From the NCBI RefSeq assembly GCF_014489575.1, contig NZ_CP060789.1:2108001-2172000 (forward strand): a stretch of DNA of 64,000 nucleotides, written 5' to 3'. The notes beneath the pieces are model-generated. The model saw only the letters and a list, made by a program, of their open reading frames with translations. It had not been told where the DNA came from and did not search any database. The first letter of the stretch is position 1. Each line of letters opens with the position of its first letter. Below, piece after piece: positions 17,931 to 26,826 of the stretch. Both the position numbers and the translations under genes were made by a program. The stretch is from Tessaracoccus defluvii (GTDB lineage: Bacteria > Actinomycetota > Actinomycetes > Propionibacteriales > Propionibacteriaceae).

Positions 17931-19421
17931 TCAGGAGTTGTCGCCCGCGTAGTCGACGTGGGCGAACGCGACGGTGCCGGAGGTGGCGTAGACGCCGAAC
18001 ACCCGTCCCGTGAACGACCCCGCCGTCTCGTTGGACAGGTAGCGGGCGTCGACCTCCAGCAGAATGTGTTCCCCCGCCTCGTCCCGGTATCCGAGCCTGA
18101 CAAGGTCGGACGACACGTGGCCGAGGCCCGCGGCGGGCGGCACCCGGGAGCCGAGAATCAGCTCGACGGGCCCGTCACCGACCTGGGCGGTCGCCTCCCG
18201 GACGAATCCGGGGATGACGGCGCGCGCCGTGACCGTGCCGTCCGGGGAGGCCTCGACCTCGTAGTGCAGGCCCTCGTCGTAGCGCACGGCCAGGCCGCCG
18301 ACCCCGGCGGAGGCGTCGGCCACCGTCGCGATCTCGCACGTCTGGTGCTGCTGCCGGTGCCCGATGAAGACGGGGCGGAACGCCCCCATCCCCTCGCCCT
18401 CGCCGGTCAGCACGAGCCAGCCCGGGCGCGACGTGAGGTCGGCCAGCTGGTCGGGCCGGCGACGCACGCCGATCCACTGCGGGCCCAGCTCGCCGTCGAA
18501 GTCCTCCACCCAGCCGAAGCCGGGGCGTGGGTTCAGCTCGACCTGGTCGATCTCCAGCCACCCGTCGTCGGTCCACCGCGCGGGCGAGATGAACGTCTCG
18601 CGACCGAGCGCCGAGAAGGAACGGACCATTCCGCGGGGGCGGGTGCCGAGCATCGCGACGTACCACTGGCCGTCGGGCCCCTCGAACAGGTCCCCGTGGC
18701 CGGTGCACTGCACGGGCCGGGCGGTGCCGCGGGCCGTGACCAGCGGGTTGGCCGGGCACGAGGTGAACGGGCCCTCGGGCGATGGTCCCCGGGCGATCGA
18801 GATCGAGTGCCCCCGCTCCGTGCCGCCCTCGGCGACCAGCAGGTACCAGTGGTCGCCGTGCCGGTAGAGGTGCGGCGCCTCGGGGAACATGCCGCCGTCG
18901 CCCGACCACAGCGACCGCTTCTCCCCCAGCAGTGCGCCGGTGACGGTGTCGATGCGGATCTGCTCGATTCCCCGGTGCGCCCCCAGGTCGGGGCCGGACA
19001 GCACCAGCCCCGAGTACGTGACGTAGGCGGTGCCCTCGTCGTCCCAGGCCAGGTCCGGGTCGATGCCCTCCAGGTCGACGACGACGCCGTCACTCCACGG
19101 CCCGGCCGGATCGGTGGCCGTGAACAGACAGGTGCCGCGGCCGGCCGTGTCGGTGACGATCAGGTAGAAGACACCGTCGCGGTGCCGGATCGTCGGTGCC
19201 CAGACGCCGAGGTTGGTGGGCGCGTTGACGACGCCCAGCTGCTCGTCGCGCACCGCGACGTTGCCGATCTGCGTCCACGTGACCAGGTCGGTCGAGTGGT
19301 AGATCGGCACGCCGGGCAGGTACTCGAACGTCGACGTCGCCAGGTACCAGTCGTTGTCGACGCGCACGACGCTCGGGTCGGGATTGAAGCCCGGGATCAG
19401 CGGGTTGGGCAGCGCGGTCAC
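17931..19421 (-). CDS. GH43 beta-xylosidase / alpha-arabinofuranosidase
   Basis: This 496-residue family 43 enzyme has a five-bladed propeller with the catalytic base in GFNPDPSVVRVDNDWY, a pKa-tuning aspartate region in GIDPDLAWDDEG and the general acid in GGMFPEAPHLYRHG. A C-terminal beta-sandwich follows (about residues 320-496), as in xylosidases of this family. There is no signal peptide, so it likely trims imported xylo- or arabino-oligosaccharides. It is the last gene of the opp-glycosidase operon, and its GTG start overlaps the GH3 stop by four bases. Confidence 0.88.
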   Translation of the reverse strand: MTALPNPLIPGFNPDPSVVRVDNDWYLATSTFEYLPGVPIYHSTDLVTWTQIGNVAVRDEQLGVVNAPTNLGVWAPTIRHRDGVFYLIVTDTAGRGTCLFTATDPAGPWSDGVVVDLEGIDPDLAWDDEGTAYVTYSGLVLSGPDLGAHRGIEQIRIDTVTGALLGEKRSLWSGDGGMFPEAPHLYRHGDHWYLLVAEGGTERGHSISIARGPSPEGPFTSCPANPLVTARGTARPVQCTGHGDLFEGPDGQWYVAMLGTRPRGMVRSFSALGRETFISPARWTDDGWLEIDQVELNPRPGFGWVEDFDGELGPQWIGVRRRPDQLADLTSRPGWLVLTGEGEGMGAFRPVFIGHRQQHQTCEIATVADASAGVGGLAVRYDEGLHYEVEASPDGTVTARAVIPGFVREATAQVGDGPVELILGSRVPPAAGLGHVSSDLVRLGYRDEAGEHILLEVDARYLSNETAGSFTGRVFGVYATSGTVAFAHVDYAGDNS

Positions 19422-21850
19422 AGGACGACCTCCAGTTCAGCGACGGTGTCGACGACGCTCGTGCCGACGTGGAGCAGGAAGCGCCCCGGCTCGAGCTGCC
19501 AGCCGCCGTCGAAGTGTTCGAAGCGACGGCGTGGGATGCGGATCTGCACCTCGGTCGCCTCGCCCGCCCCGGCCCGGACGGGGGCGAAGCCGACGAGCCA
19601 GCGGACCGGCCGGTCGACGGCGCTGCCCGGGCGCGACGCGTAGACCTGGACGACCTGCTTGCCCGCCCGGTCCCCCGTGTTCGTGACCCGCACGGACACC
19701 GTGACGTCGTCCTCGGCGCGCTGCGCCGCCGCGTTCGCGAGCCGCCAATGCGTGTAGCCGAGGCCGTGGCCGAACGGGTACGCCGGCTGGGTGCCCGCCT
19801 TCAGCCAGGCGCGGTAGCCGATGTGGATGCCTTCGGCGTAGCTGACCCTGCCCTCCTCGTCCGGGGTGCAGTCGAGCACGGGCACGTCCTCGATGTCGAC
19901 GGGCCAGGTGGTGGGGAGCCTGCCGCCAGGCTCGGCGGCGCCGAGCAGCATGTCGGCGATGGCGTTGCCGTACTCCTGGCCGCCGAAGTAGCCGAGCAGG
20001 ATCGCTGCGACGTCGTCGCGCCACGGCAGCAGCACGGGCGAGCCGGAGTTCACGACGACGACGGTGCGCGGGTTCGCAGCGGCGACGGCGCGTACGAGGG
20101 CGTCCTGGTGGCCGGGCAGGTCGAGGTCGTCGCGGTCGTAGCCCTCCGACTCGACCCGCGAGTTGGTGCCCACGACGACGACGGCCACGTCGGCCGCGGC
20201 CGCGGCGCGGGCCGCGTCCTCGATCAGCACCTGCGGGTCGAGCGCGCGGGGCGCCGTGCCGAAGGTGACGCCGATGGCGCCGGGAACGCCGAACGTGCTC
20301 GTCTTCAGGTCAAACTCGACGCGGATCGCCACCGGGGTGCCTGCCGTGAATGCGACGGGACGGGTGCCTGACGGCGGGGCCAGCAGGGCCGCGCCGAGGT
20401 CGGAGCCGGTGACGACGGGCTGGTCCTCGAACAGCAGTTCGCCGTCGACAAAGACCCGCCCGCGCAGCGACGTGGCGAAGCCGAGCTCCCGTTCCTCCGT
20501 GGTCGCGGGGGTGTAGACGGTCTCCAGGACGAGCTTCTCGGCGGTGCCGATGTACTCCTCGCCGCCGCCGAACCAGGTCAGCGACGTGGCGAAGCGGTCC
20601 TCGGTGAAGGCGGCGATCCCGTCGGCGGCGACGAACGACGCGGTCAGGCCGCGGCCGCCCGTGCGCGGGTTGGTCAGCAGCTCGGGATCGAGCGGGCCGA
20701 CACCCTCCTGCACGATCGCGCCGACGCTGTAGGTCACCTCGACGCCGGGCAGCGCCTCACGGAGCCCCGACAGCGGGTTGACGACGCTCGCCGGCACGAC
20801 GGTGGCGCTGCCGCCGCCCTGCGTGCGGGCCTCGTCTGCGTTATGGCCGATGACGGCCACGCTGCGGAGCGCGGACGCGTTCAGCGGCAGGATCCCGTCG
20901 TTGGCGAGCAGCACGCTGCCCTCCGCGGCGGCGGACCGGACGAACGCGAGCCCGTTGATCGGGGCGACCGGCTTCGGTTCGGCGTCGCCGAGGGCGCCGA
21001 CGCGCTGGGCCAGCAGGAGCAGCCGGGCGACGTGACGGTCGATGGCCGCCTCGTCGACCTCGCCGCTGCGCACGGCCGCCAGCAGGGCGTCGCCCCAGAC
21101 GCCGGGGCCGGGCATTTCGAGGTCCTGCTCGGCGTTGGCTGCGGCGGTGCTGCGCACGGCCGTCCAGTCGGACACGACGACGCCGTCCCAGCCCCATTCG
21201 GTGCGCAGCGGCTCCCGGAGCAGGTCGTTCTCCGTCATGGTGGTGCCGCCCACGGAGTTGTAGGCGCTCATGATCGACCAGGTGCCTGCCTCGACGGCGC
21301 GCTCGAATGGATGCAGGTAGACCTCCCGCAGGGTGCGCTCGTCGACGACGACGTCGACCGTGAACCGGTCGGTCTCGAAGTCGTTGGCGACGTAGTGCTT
21401 CGGTGTGGCTGCCACCCCGTTGTCCTGCAGGCCGCGGACGTAACCGTGAGCGAGGTCGCCGGTCAGCATCGGGTCCTCGCTGAAGCACTCGAAGTGGCGG
21501 CCGCCTAGCGGGGAGCGGTGCAGGTTGATGGTGGGGCCAAGCACCCAGTCCACGCCCTTGCGGCGGGCCTCTGCGGCGGCGGCTGCGCCGTAGTCGTAGG
21601 CCAGGTCGGTGTCCCAGGCGGACGCCAGCGCCGTCGCCGATGGCAGGTTCAGCGACGGCGAACGCTCGTCCCAGACGGGGCCGCGGACGCCGGACGGGCC
21701 GTCGGAGAGCGTCAGCTTGCGCAGCCCGATCTCCGGCACCTCGATGGTGGTCCAGAAGTCCTCGCCCGTGATCAGGCGGACCTTGGTCTCCAGGTCGAGC
21801 GCGGCCACCAGCTCGGCGACGGTGGTCGTGCGATCGGCGGTGTCGGTCAT
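19418..21850 (-). CDS. GH3 beta-glucosidase/xylosidase with PA14 insertion
   Basis: This 810-residue family 3 enzyme starts at MTDTADRTTTVAELVAALDL (ATG at 21850, overlapping the GH1 stop as ATGA). The barrel carries LTLSDGPSGVRG, RSPLGGRHFECFSEDP, ATPKHYVANDFE and the nucleophile region DGVVVSDWTAV. The second domain has VVVVGTNSRVESEGYDRDDL, with the acid/base region. A stretch at about residues 395-540 resembles a PA14 substrate-gating domain. A C-terminal FN3-like domain ends the protein. It has no signal peptide. It likely cleaves terminal beta-glucose or xylose from imported oligosaccharides. Confidence 0.9.
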   Translation of the reverse strand: MTDTADRTTTVAELVAALDLETKVRLITGEDFWTTIEVPEIGLRKLTLSDGPSGVRGPVWDERSPSLNLPSATALASAWDTDLAYDYGAAAAAEARRKGVDWVLGPTINLHRSPLGGRHFECFSEDPMLTGDLAHGYVRGLQDNGVAATPKHYVANDFETDRFTVDVVVDERTLREVYLHPFERAVEAGTWSIMSAYNSVGGTTMTENDLLREPLRTEWGWDGVVVSDWTAVRSTAAANAEQDLEMPGPGVWGDALLAAVRSGEVDEAAIDRHVARLLLLAQRVGALGDAEPKPVAPINGLAFVRSAAAEGSVLLANDGILPLNASALRSVAVIGHNADEARTQGGGSATVVPASVVNPLSGLREALPGVEVTYSVGAIVQEGVGPLDPELLTNPRTGGRGLTASFVAADGIAAFTEDRFATSLTWFGGGEEYIGTAEKLVLETVYTPATTEERELGFATSLRGRVFVDGELLFEDQPVVTGSDLGAALLAPPSGTRPVAFTAGTPVAIRVEFDLKTSTFGVPGAIGVTFGTAPRALDPQVLIEDAARAAAAADVAVVVVGTNSRVESEGYDRDDLDLPGHQDALVRAVAAANPRTVVVVNSGSPVLLPWRDDVAAILLGYFGGQEYGNAIADMLLGAAEPGGRLPTTWPVDIEDVPVLDCTPDEEGRVSYAEGIHIGYRAWLKAGTQPAYPFGHGLGYTHWRLANAAAQRAEDDVTVSVRVTNTGDRAGKQVVQVYASRPGSAVDRPVRWLVGFAPVRAGAGEATEVQIRIPRRRFEHFDGGWQLEPGRFLLHVGTSVVDTVAELEVVL

Positions 21851-23217
21851 CGGTTGTCTCCTTGGTTGTCGGTTGCCCGCCTGGACGCGATGAAGTCGCG
21901 GTACCAGTAGGCGCTGTCCTTGGGGATGCGGCGTTGGGTGGGGAAGTCGACGTAGACGAGCCCGAAGCGCATCGAGTAGCCCCACGACCACTCGAAGTTG
22001 TCCATGAACGACCAACAGAAGTAGCCGACGACGTCGGCGCCGTCGGCCCGGGCCCTGACGACGGCGTCGGTGTAGCCGGCGAGGTACGCGACACGCTCAG
22101 GGTCGTGGACCTGGCCGTCCGGGGTCGGGTAGTCGTGGAACGTGGCGCCGTTCTCGGTGACGATGAGCGGCAGGTCCGTGTACTCCCGGGACACCTGCAG
22201 GAGCAGGGCGTGCAGCGCCTCCGGCGTGTCCGACCAGTCGAAGCTGGTGGGCGTCGGCTCCACCTGGATCATGCGGTAGCCGTGGAACGGCGACTCGTCG
22301 TCGGCGCGGATCAGCACGTTCGTGTAGTGGTTGACGCCGGCGAAGTCGCCGGGCGCGGAGATGAGTGCCAGGTCGCCGTCGCGCACCAGTTCCGGATCGC
22401 GCAGCTGCGGGAAGACGGCCTCGACGGCGTCGCCGTAGGCCCCGCGGTACACGGGGTTGAGGAACAGTTCGTTCATCCTGGCCCTGGCCTCGTCGGCCTT
22501 GGCAATGTCGGCGGGGCTGTCGGAGAAGGGGCGGATCCGCGATAGCAGGTTGGTGATGCCGACGGCGGCCTCGGGACGGATTCGGCGGAAGTTGGCCAGC
22601 GCCAGCCCGTGCGCGAGCAGCAGGTGGTGCGCGGCCCGAACCGCCTCGTCCTCGTCCGTGTGGCCCGGGGCCTGCATGCCCCAGTCGTACGACAGGAACG
22701 ACGCGCAGATGGCCTCGTTGATGGTGATCCAGTTGTCGGCCAGCTCGCCAAGTTCGGCGATGACCAGCGCGGTGTACTCGCCGAACGCCTCCGCTGTGGA
22801 GCGGACCGGCCACCCGCCCTCGTCGGCCAGCGGCTGCGGCAGGTCCCAGTGGTACAGCGTGACGTACGGCTCGATGCCCCGCTCGCGGCAGCCGCGGAGC
22901 AGGTCACGGTAGAACGCGACGCCCTCCGGATTCAGCGGCCCACGGCCGGCGGGCTGGAGCCTGGCCCAGGACAGCGACAGCCGGTAGGCGGGGATGCCGA
23001 GGGCGGCCATGAGGTCGAGGTCGTCGCGCCACCGGTGGTAGTGGTCGCAGGTGACGTCGGCGTCCTCGCCGTGGAAGATCGCCCCGGGCTGCCGCTGGAA
23101 CGTGTCCCAGTGCGACGGGCCACGGCCGCCCTCCGCGACGGCCCCCTCGATCTGGAAGGCCGCCGTCGCCACTCCCCAGACGATGCCGGCCGCGTCGGCC
23201 GCTGCTGTGCTGACCAC
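21847..23217 (-). CDS. GH1 beta-glucosidase
   Basis: This 456-residue family 1 enzyme shows the N-terminal signature WGVATAAFQIEGAVAEGGRG. The acid/base glutamate lies in WITINEAICASF (E168; the usual P after E is A here). The nucleophile lies in LPLIVTENGATFHDY, and GYFCWSFMDNFEWSWGYSMRFGL follows. It probably hydrolyses cellobiose-like or aryl beta-glucosides in the cytoplasm. The GTG start at 23217 comes one base after the oppF stop, with GGAGGAG just upstream. It ends in a four-base overlap with GH3. Confidence 0.92.
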   Translation of the reverse strand: MVSTAAADAAGIVWGVATAAFQIEGAVAEGGRGPSHWDTFQRQPGAIFHGEDADVTCDHYHRWRDDLDLMAALGIPAYRLSLSWARLQPAGRGPLNPEGVAFYRDLLRGCRERGIEPYVTLYHWDLPQPLADEGGWPVRSTAEAFGEYTALVIAELGELADNWITINEAICASFLSYDWGMQAPGHTDEDEAVRAAHHLLLAHGLALANFRRIRPEAAVGITNLLSRIRPFSDSPADIAKADEARARMNELFLNPVYRGAYGDAVEAVFPQLRDPELVRDGDLALISAPGDFAGVNHYTNVLIRADDESPFHGYRMIQVEPTPTSFDWSDTPEALHALLLQVSREYTDLPLIVTENGATFHDYPTPDGQVHDPERVAYLAGYTDAVVRARADGADVVGYFCWSFMDNFEWSWGYSMRFGLVYVDFPTQRRIPKDSAYWYRDFIASRRATDNQGDNR

Positions 23218-23218
23218 G

Positions 23219-24081
23219 TCAGACTCCTCCTGCTCCGGCCTGCTCGGCCTGTTCGCGTTGTTGTTCGATCATCCGCAGCCGTTCGGCCCGTCGGCGTTCC
23301 TGCCGGTCGGGGTCGGGCACGGGGCGGCCATGAAGAGCCGCTGCGTGTACGGGTGTTCGGGCGCGCCCGTCACCTGGGCGACGTCGCCCTGCTCGACGAT
23401 CTCGCCGCGGTACAGCACCGCGACGCGGTGGCTGACGTGGCGGACGACGGAGAGGTCGTGCGTGACGAACAGGTATGCCACGCCGGTCGCCTCCTGGATC
23501 TCGACGAACAGGTCGAGCACGCGGGCCTGCGTCGACAGGTCGAGCGCGGAGACGGCCTCGTCGGCGACGATGAGGCGCGGGTCGAGCGCCAGGGCCCGCG
23601 CGATGGCGATGCGCTGCCGCTGGCCGCCGGAGAACTCCTTGGGGAGTCGCCCGGCCGCGTCGGTGGGGAGACGCACCTTGTCGAGCAGGTCCTTGACCTT
23701 GTTCCGGGCGGCGCGCCCCTCCACCCCGTTGGCGGTGAGCGGCTCGGCCAGAATCTGTTCGATGGTCATCGAAGGATTGAGCGACGAGTATGGGTCCTGG
23801 AAGACCACCTGGATGTCGCCGGCCAGGGTGCGCCGTTCCCGGCGCGATAGGTGCGAGATGTCGCGCCCGTCGAACCGGATCGAGCCGCCGCCGACCGGGG
23901 CCAGCCCGAGGACCGCGCGGCCGAGCGTGGTCTTGCCCGAGCCGGACTCCCCCACGAGCCCCACCGTCTCGCCGGGACGGATGTCCAGGCTGACGGACCG
24001 GAGCGCGTGGAACGGCTTGCGGCCCCTGCCGCCGGGGTAGATGACGTCGAGGTCGGTGACCTCGAGCAGTGACGCGGTCAT
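23219..24081 (-). CDS. Oligopeptide-type ABC transporter ATP-binding protein OppF/DppF-like (frameshifted near end)
   Basis: This is a cytoplasmic ATPase of an Opp-family importer. It shows Walker A GLVGESGSGKTTLGRAV, Q-loop VVFQDPYSSLNPSM, signature FSGGQRQRIAIARAL, Walker B LIVADEAVSALD and the switch histidine FVTHDLSVVRHVS. The C-terminal HPYTQRLFMAAP is typical of the group. A G-run at 23321-23324 (C on the coding strand) lacks one base. Repaired, the tail reads VPDPDRQERRRAERLRMIEQ and ends at 23219, for 287 residues, one base before the GH1 start. It overlaps oppCD by four bases. Confidence 0.9.
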
Positions 24082-25874
24082 GCGTTGCCTCCCAGCGAGA
24101 GTGGTGGCCGGACGGGGCCGTCCTCGTCGAGCATGGCGTCGAGGAGCGACGTGGTGTAGTCGTGCAGGGGGTTGGCGAAGATGGACCGGACCGGCCCGGT
24201 CTCGACGATCACGCCGTCCTTCATGACGGAGACCCGGTCACACAGGTCGGCGACGACGCCGAAGTTGTGCGTGACAAGGAGCACGGCCATGTGGAGTTCC
24301 TCCTGCAGGTCGCGGATCAGGTCGAGCACCTCGGCCTGGATCGTGACGTCGAGCGCCGTGGTGGGCTCGTCGGCGATGAGCAGGTCGGGGTCGCAGGAGA
24401 CGGCGCCGGCGATCAGCACCCGCTGCGCCATGCCGCCGGAGACCTGATGCGGGTACGCGTTGTACGTCCGCTCCGGGTCCGGGATCCCCACCCTGGCCAG
24501 CAGGTCGAGCGACTTCTGCTTCGCTTCCTGGCGGCTCAGCCCCCGGGTCGCGCGCAGCGGTTCACTGAGCTGGCTGCCGATCGTGAACATCGGGTCCAAG
24601 TTGCTCATCGGCTCCTGCGGGATGTAGGCGATCTTCTTGCCCCGGACCGCCGCGACGGCCTTGGCGCTGCCTGCGACGAGGTCGGCACCCTCGAAGACGA
24701 TGCTGCCCGAGACGACGCGACCACCGGTCGGCAGCAGTCCCAGGACCGCGAAGGACGTCTGCGACTTGCCGGAGCCGGACTCGCCGATGAGGCCGTGGAC
24801 CTCGCCGCGGCGGATCGTCAGGTCGACCCCCTTGACCACCTCGGTGACGCTGCCGTCCGGCTGGTCGTAGCCGACGCGCAGGTCGGTGACCTGCAGCAGC
24901 ACGTCTCCGGTGCGGGCGGCTGCGCGGGCGTCGTCGTCATGCGTGAGGGTGACGACGGAGCGCTCGGCCGGCGAGGCGACCGCGGCACCGGGACGGCGGC
25001 GGGGCCGTCGGACCCGGGCGACGGTGCGCTCCAGTTCGTCGCGCATGACGTTGGCCAGCAGCGTCAGCGACACGGTGGCCAGGCCGATGGCCAGCGAAGG
25101 CCACAGCATGTTGATCGGCTTGCGGTACATCGTGTCGAACGCGTCCTTCAACATGGATCCCCAGGTGGGGGTCTGCGCGTCGCCGATGCCGAGGAACTCG
25201 AGGCCGGACTGGATGGCGATCGCGATGCCGAGCACCATGGCGGCCTGGATGATGATGGGGGCGCGGACGACGCCGAGGATGTGCCGCGTGATGATCCGGG
25301 TGTCGGACAGGCCGGCCACACGGGCGGCGTCGACGTACAACTCCTCGCGGACGGTCGAGACCGACGCGTAGACGAGCCGGTAGAAGCCGGGGCTCATGAG
25401 GACGCCGAAGATCATCATGGCCCACCAGACCGAGGGGCCGACGACGGAACGCGCAGCCAGCAGCACGATGATCCCGGGCAGCGCCATGGTCAGCGACGCG
25501 ATCCAGGTGAAGGCCGTGTCGAGCCATCCCTTGTAGTAGCCCGCGTACAGGCCGGCGAGGACGCCGATCACGAGGGCGACGACCAGGGCGACGATGGCCG
25601 CCCCGACCGAGATCTGCGTGGAGACCAGCAGCCGCGACCAGATGTCGCGGCCTGCGCCGTCGCGGCCGAGCAGGGAGCCGTCGCCGGGGTCGGCGAGGAT
25701 CTGGTAGGCGTCGGCCTCGTTCGCGTCGAACGGCGCCAGCATGCCGCCGAAGAGGGCGACGAACGCGATGGCGGCGAGGATGATGAGCGCGGCGAGGCCG
25801 ACGGGGTTGCGGAGGATCCGCCGGACGAGGCCGGCCTTGCGCGGGAGCGCCGCGACGGGGATCAGGCTGGTCAT
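24078..25874 (-). CDS. Fused Opp-type ABC permease and ATP-binding protein (OppC-OppD)
   Basis: This single 598-residue chain joins a permease (residues 1-290) to an ATPase (about 325-598). The permease half has six hydrophobic segments and the EAA-loop-like YVDAARVAGLSDTRIITRH. The ATPase half has GLIGESGSGKSQTSFAV, YIPQEPMSNLDPMFTI, VSGGMAQRVLIAGA, LLIADEPTTALDVT and VTHNFGVVADLC. Such fusions are known for Opp/Dpp systems of actinobacteria. It starts at MTSLIPVAALPR (ATG 25874), overlapping the oppB stop by four bases. It ends in an ATGA overlap with oppF. The other permease (oppB) and binding protein (oppA) precede it. Confidence 0.9.
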   Translation of the reverse strand: MTSLIPVAALPRKAGLVRRILRNPVGLAALIILAAIAFVALFGGMLAPFDANEADAYQILADPGDGSLLGRDGAGRDIWSRLLVSTQISVGAAIVALVVALVIGVLAGLYAGYYKGWLDTAFTWIASLTMALPGIIVLLAARSVVGPSVWWAMMIFGVLMSPGFYRLVYASVSTVREELYVDAARVAGLSDTRIITRHILGVVRAPIIIQAAMVLGIAIAIQSGLEFLGIGDAQTPTWGSMLKDAFDTMYRKPINMLWPSLAIGLATVSLTLLANVMRDELERTVARVRRPRRRPGAAVASPAERSVVTLTHDDDARAAARTGDVLLQVTDLRVGYDQPDGSVTEVVKGVDLTIRRGEVHGLIGESGSGKSQTSFAVLGLLPTGGRVVSGSIVFEGADLVAGSAKAVAAVRGKKIAYIPQEPMSNLDPMFTIGSQLSEPLRATRGLSRQEAKQKSLDLLARVGIPDPERTYNAYPHQVSGGMAQRVLIAGAVSCDPDLLIADEPTTALDVTIQAEVLDLIRDLQEELHMAVLLVTHNFGVVADLCDRVSVMKDGVIVETGPVRSIFANPLHDYTTSLLDAMLDEDGPVRPPLSLGGNA

Positions 25875-26812
25875 GCGAGCCTCACCTTCGGGTTGAGCAG
25901 GCCCTGCGCCACATCGATGACGAGGTTGACGACGATGACGATGACGGCGGTGGCGACGACGAGTCCCATCACGATCGGGATGTCGCCCTGCGTCGTGGCG
26001 CCGACGGCGAGCTGGCCCAGGCCGGGCATCTGGAAGACCTGCTCGACGATGACAGCGCCGCCGAGCATGCCGACGAACTGGACGTTGAGGACGGCGAGCG
26101 CCGGACCGACCGCGTTGCGCAGCACGTGCTTGAACACGACGCTGCGGGTGCTGAGGCCGCGTGACCGGAGGGTCCGGACGTAGTCGCGCTGCAACGCGTC
26201 GACGACGGAGCCGCGGATCTGCTGGGTGACGGCGGACGCGCCGCCGATCGACAGGGCGACAATCGGCAGGGTCACGGAGCGGGCCCAGGGGCCGAGGCCC
26301 TCGGCGATGGCCGTGTAGCCGGTGGCGCTGAACCAGCCGAGGTTGATCGCGAAGACGAGCACGAGGCCGACGGCGATGAGGAAGCCGGGGACCGCCATGC
26401 CGAGCACGGTGAGGAACTGGATGATGCGGTCGACCCAGCCGCCGGCGAGCGCCGCCCAGACGCCGAGCACCACGGCCACGACGGCGGTGATGATGGTGGC
26501 GCCCAGGACGAGCGACAGGGTCACCATCAGGCGGTTGGTCACGCCGTCGACGACGAGCTGGCCGGAGAACCAGGAGCGGCCGAGGTCGCCGGTCAGCGCG
26601 TTGCCGAGCCAACCGACGTACTGCTCCCAGAGGGGACGGTCGAGCCCGAGCTCGGCCGCCTTCGCCGCCACCTGTTCCTGGGTGGCGGTCTGTCCGAGGA
26701 TGCGGCGGGCGATGTCGCCGCTGCCGACGTAGAGGAGCAGGAAGGCCAGGGTGGTGATGGCGAACACCAGCACCACCCCGGAGGCCAGTCTGCGCCCGAC
26801 GAATCCGAGCAT
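25871..26812 (-). CDS. Opp-type ABC permease (OppB/DppB-like)
   Basis: This 313-residue membrane permease begins MLGFVGRRLASGVVLVFAIT, the usual OppB opening. The DIARRILGQTATQEQV loop leads to DRPLWEQYVGWLGNALTGDL. The cytoplasmic coupling loop is DALQRDYVRTLRSRGLSTR, and the C-terminus has VIVEQVFQMPGLGQLAV. It has six predicted membrane segments. AGGACAGACAG before the ATG at 26812 is the ribosome site. It lies 14 bases after oppA and overlaps oppCD by four bases. Translocation of oligosaccharide rather than peptide is inferred from the glycosidases downstream. Confidence 0.9.
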   Translation of the reverse strand: MLGFVGRRLASGVVLVFAITTLAFLLLYVGSGDIARRILGQTATQEQVAAKAAELGLDRPLWEQYVGWLGNALTGDLGRSWFSGQLVVDGVTNRLMVTLSLVLGATIITAVVAVVLGVWAALAGGWVDRIIQFLTVLGMAVPGFLIAVGLVLVFAINLGWFSATGYTAIAEGLGPWARSVTLPIVALSIGGASAVTQQIRGSVVDALQRDYVRTLRSRGLSTRSVVFKHVLRNAVGPALAVLNVQFVGMLGGAVIVEQVFQMPGLGQLAVGATTQGDIPIVMGLVVATAVIVIVVNLVIDVAQGLLNPKVRLA

Positions 26813-26826
26813 CTGTCTGTCCTGAC

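Noticed and set aside
24078..26612. A longer 844-residue version of the OppC-OppD protein
   Set aside because: The first 246 residues are an out-of-frame reading of oppB. The true start at 25874 overlaps the oppB stop and begins a normal permease.
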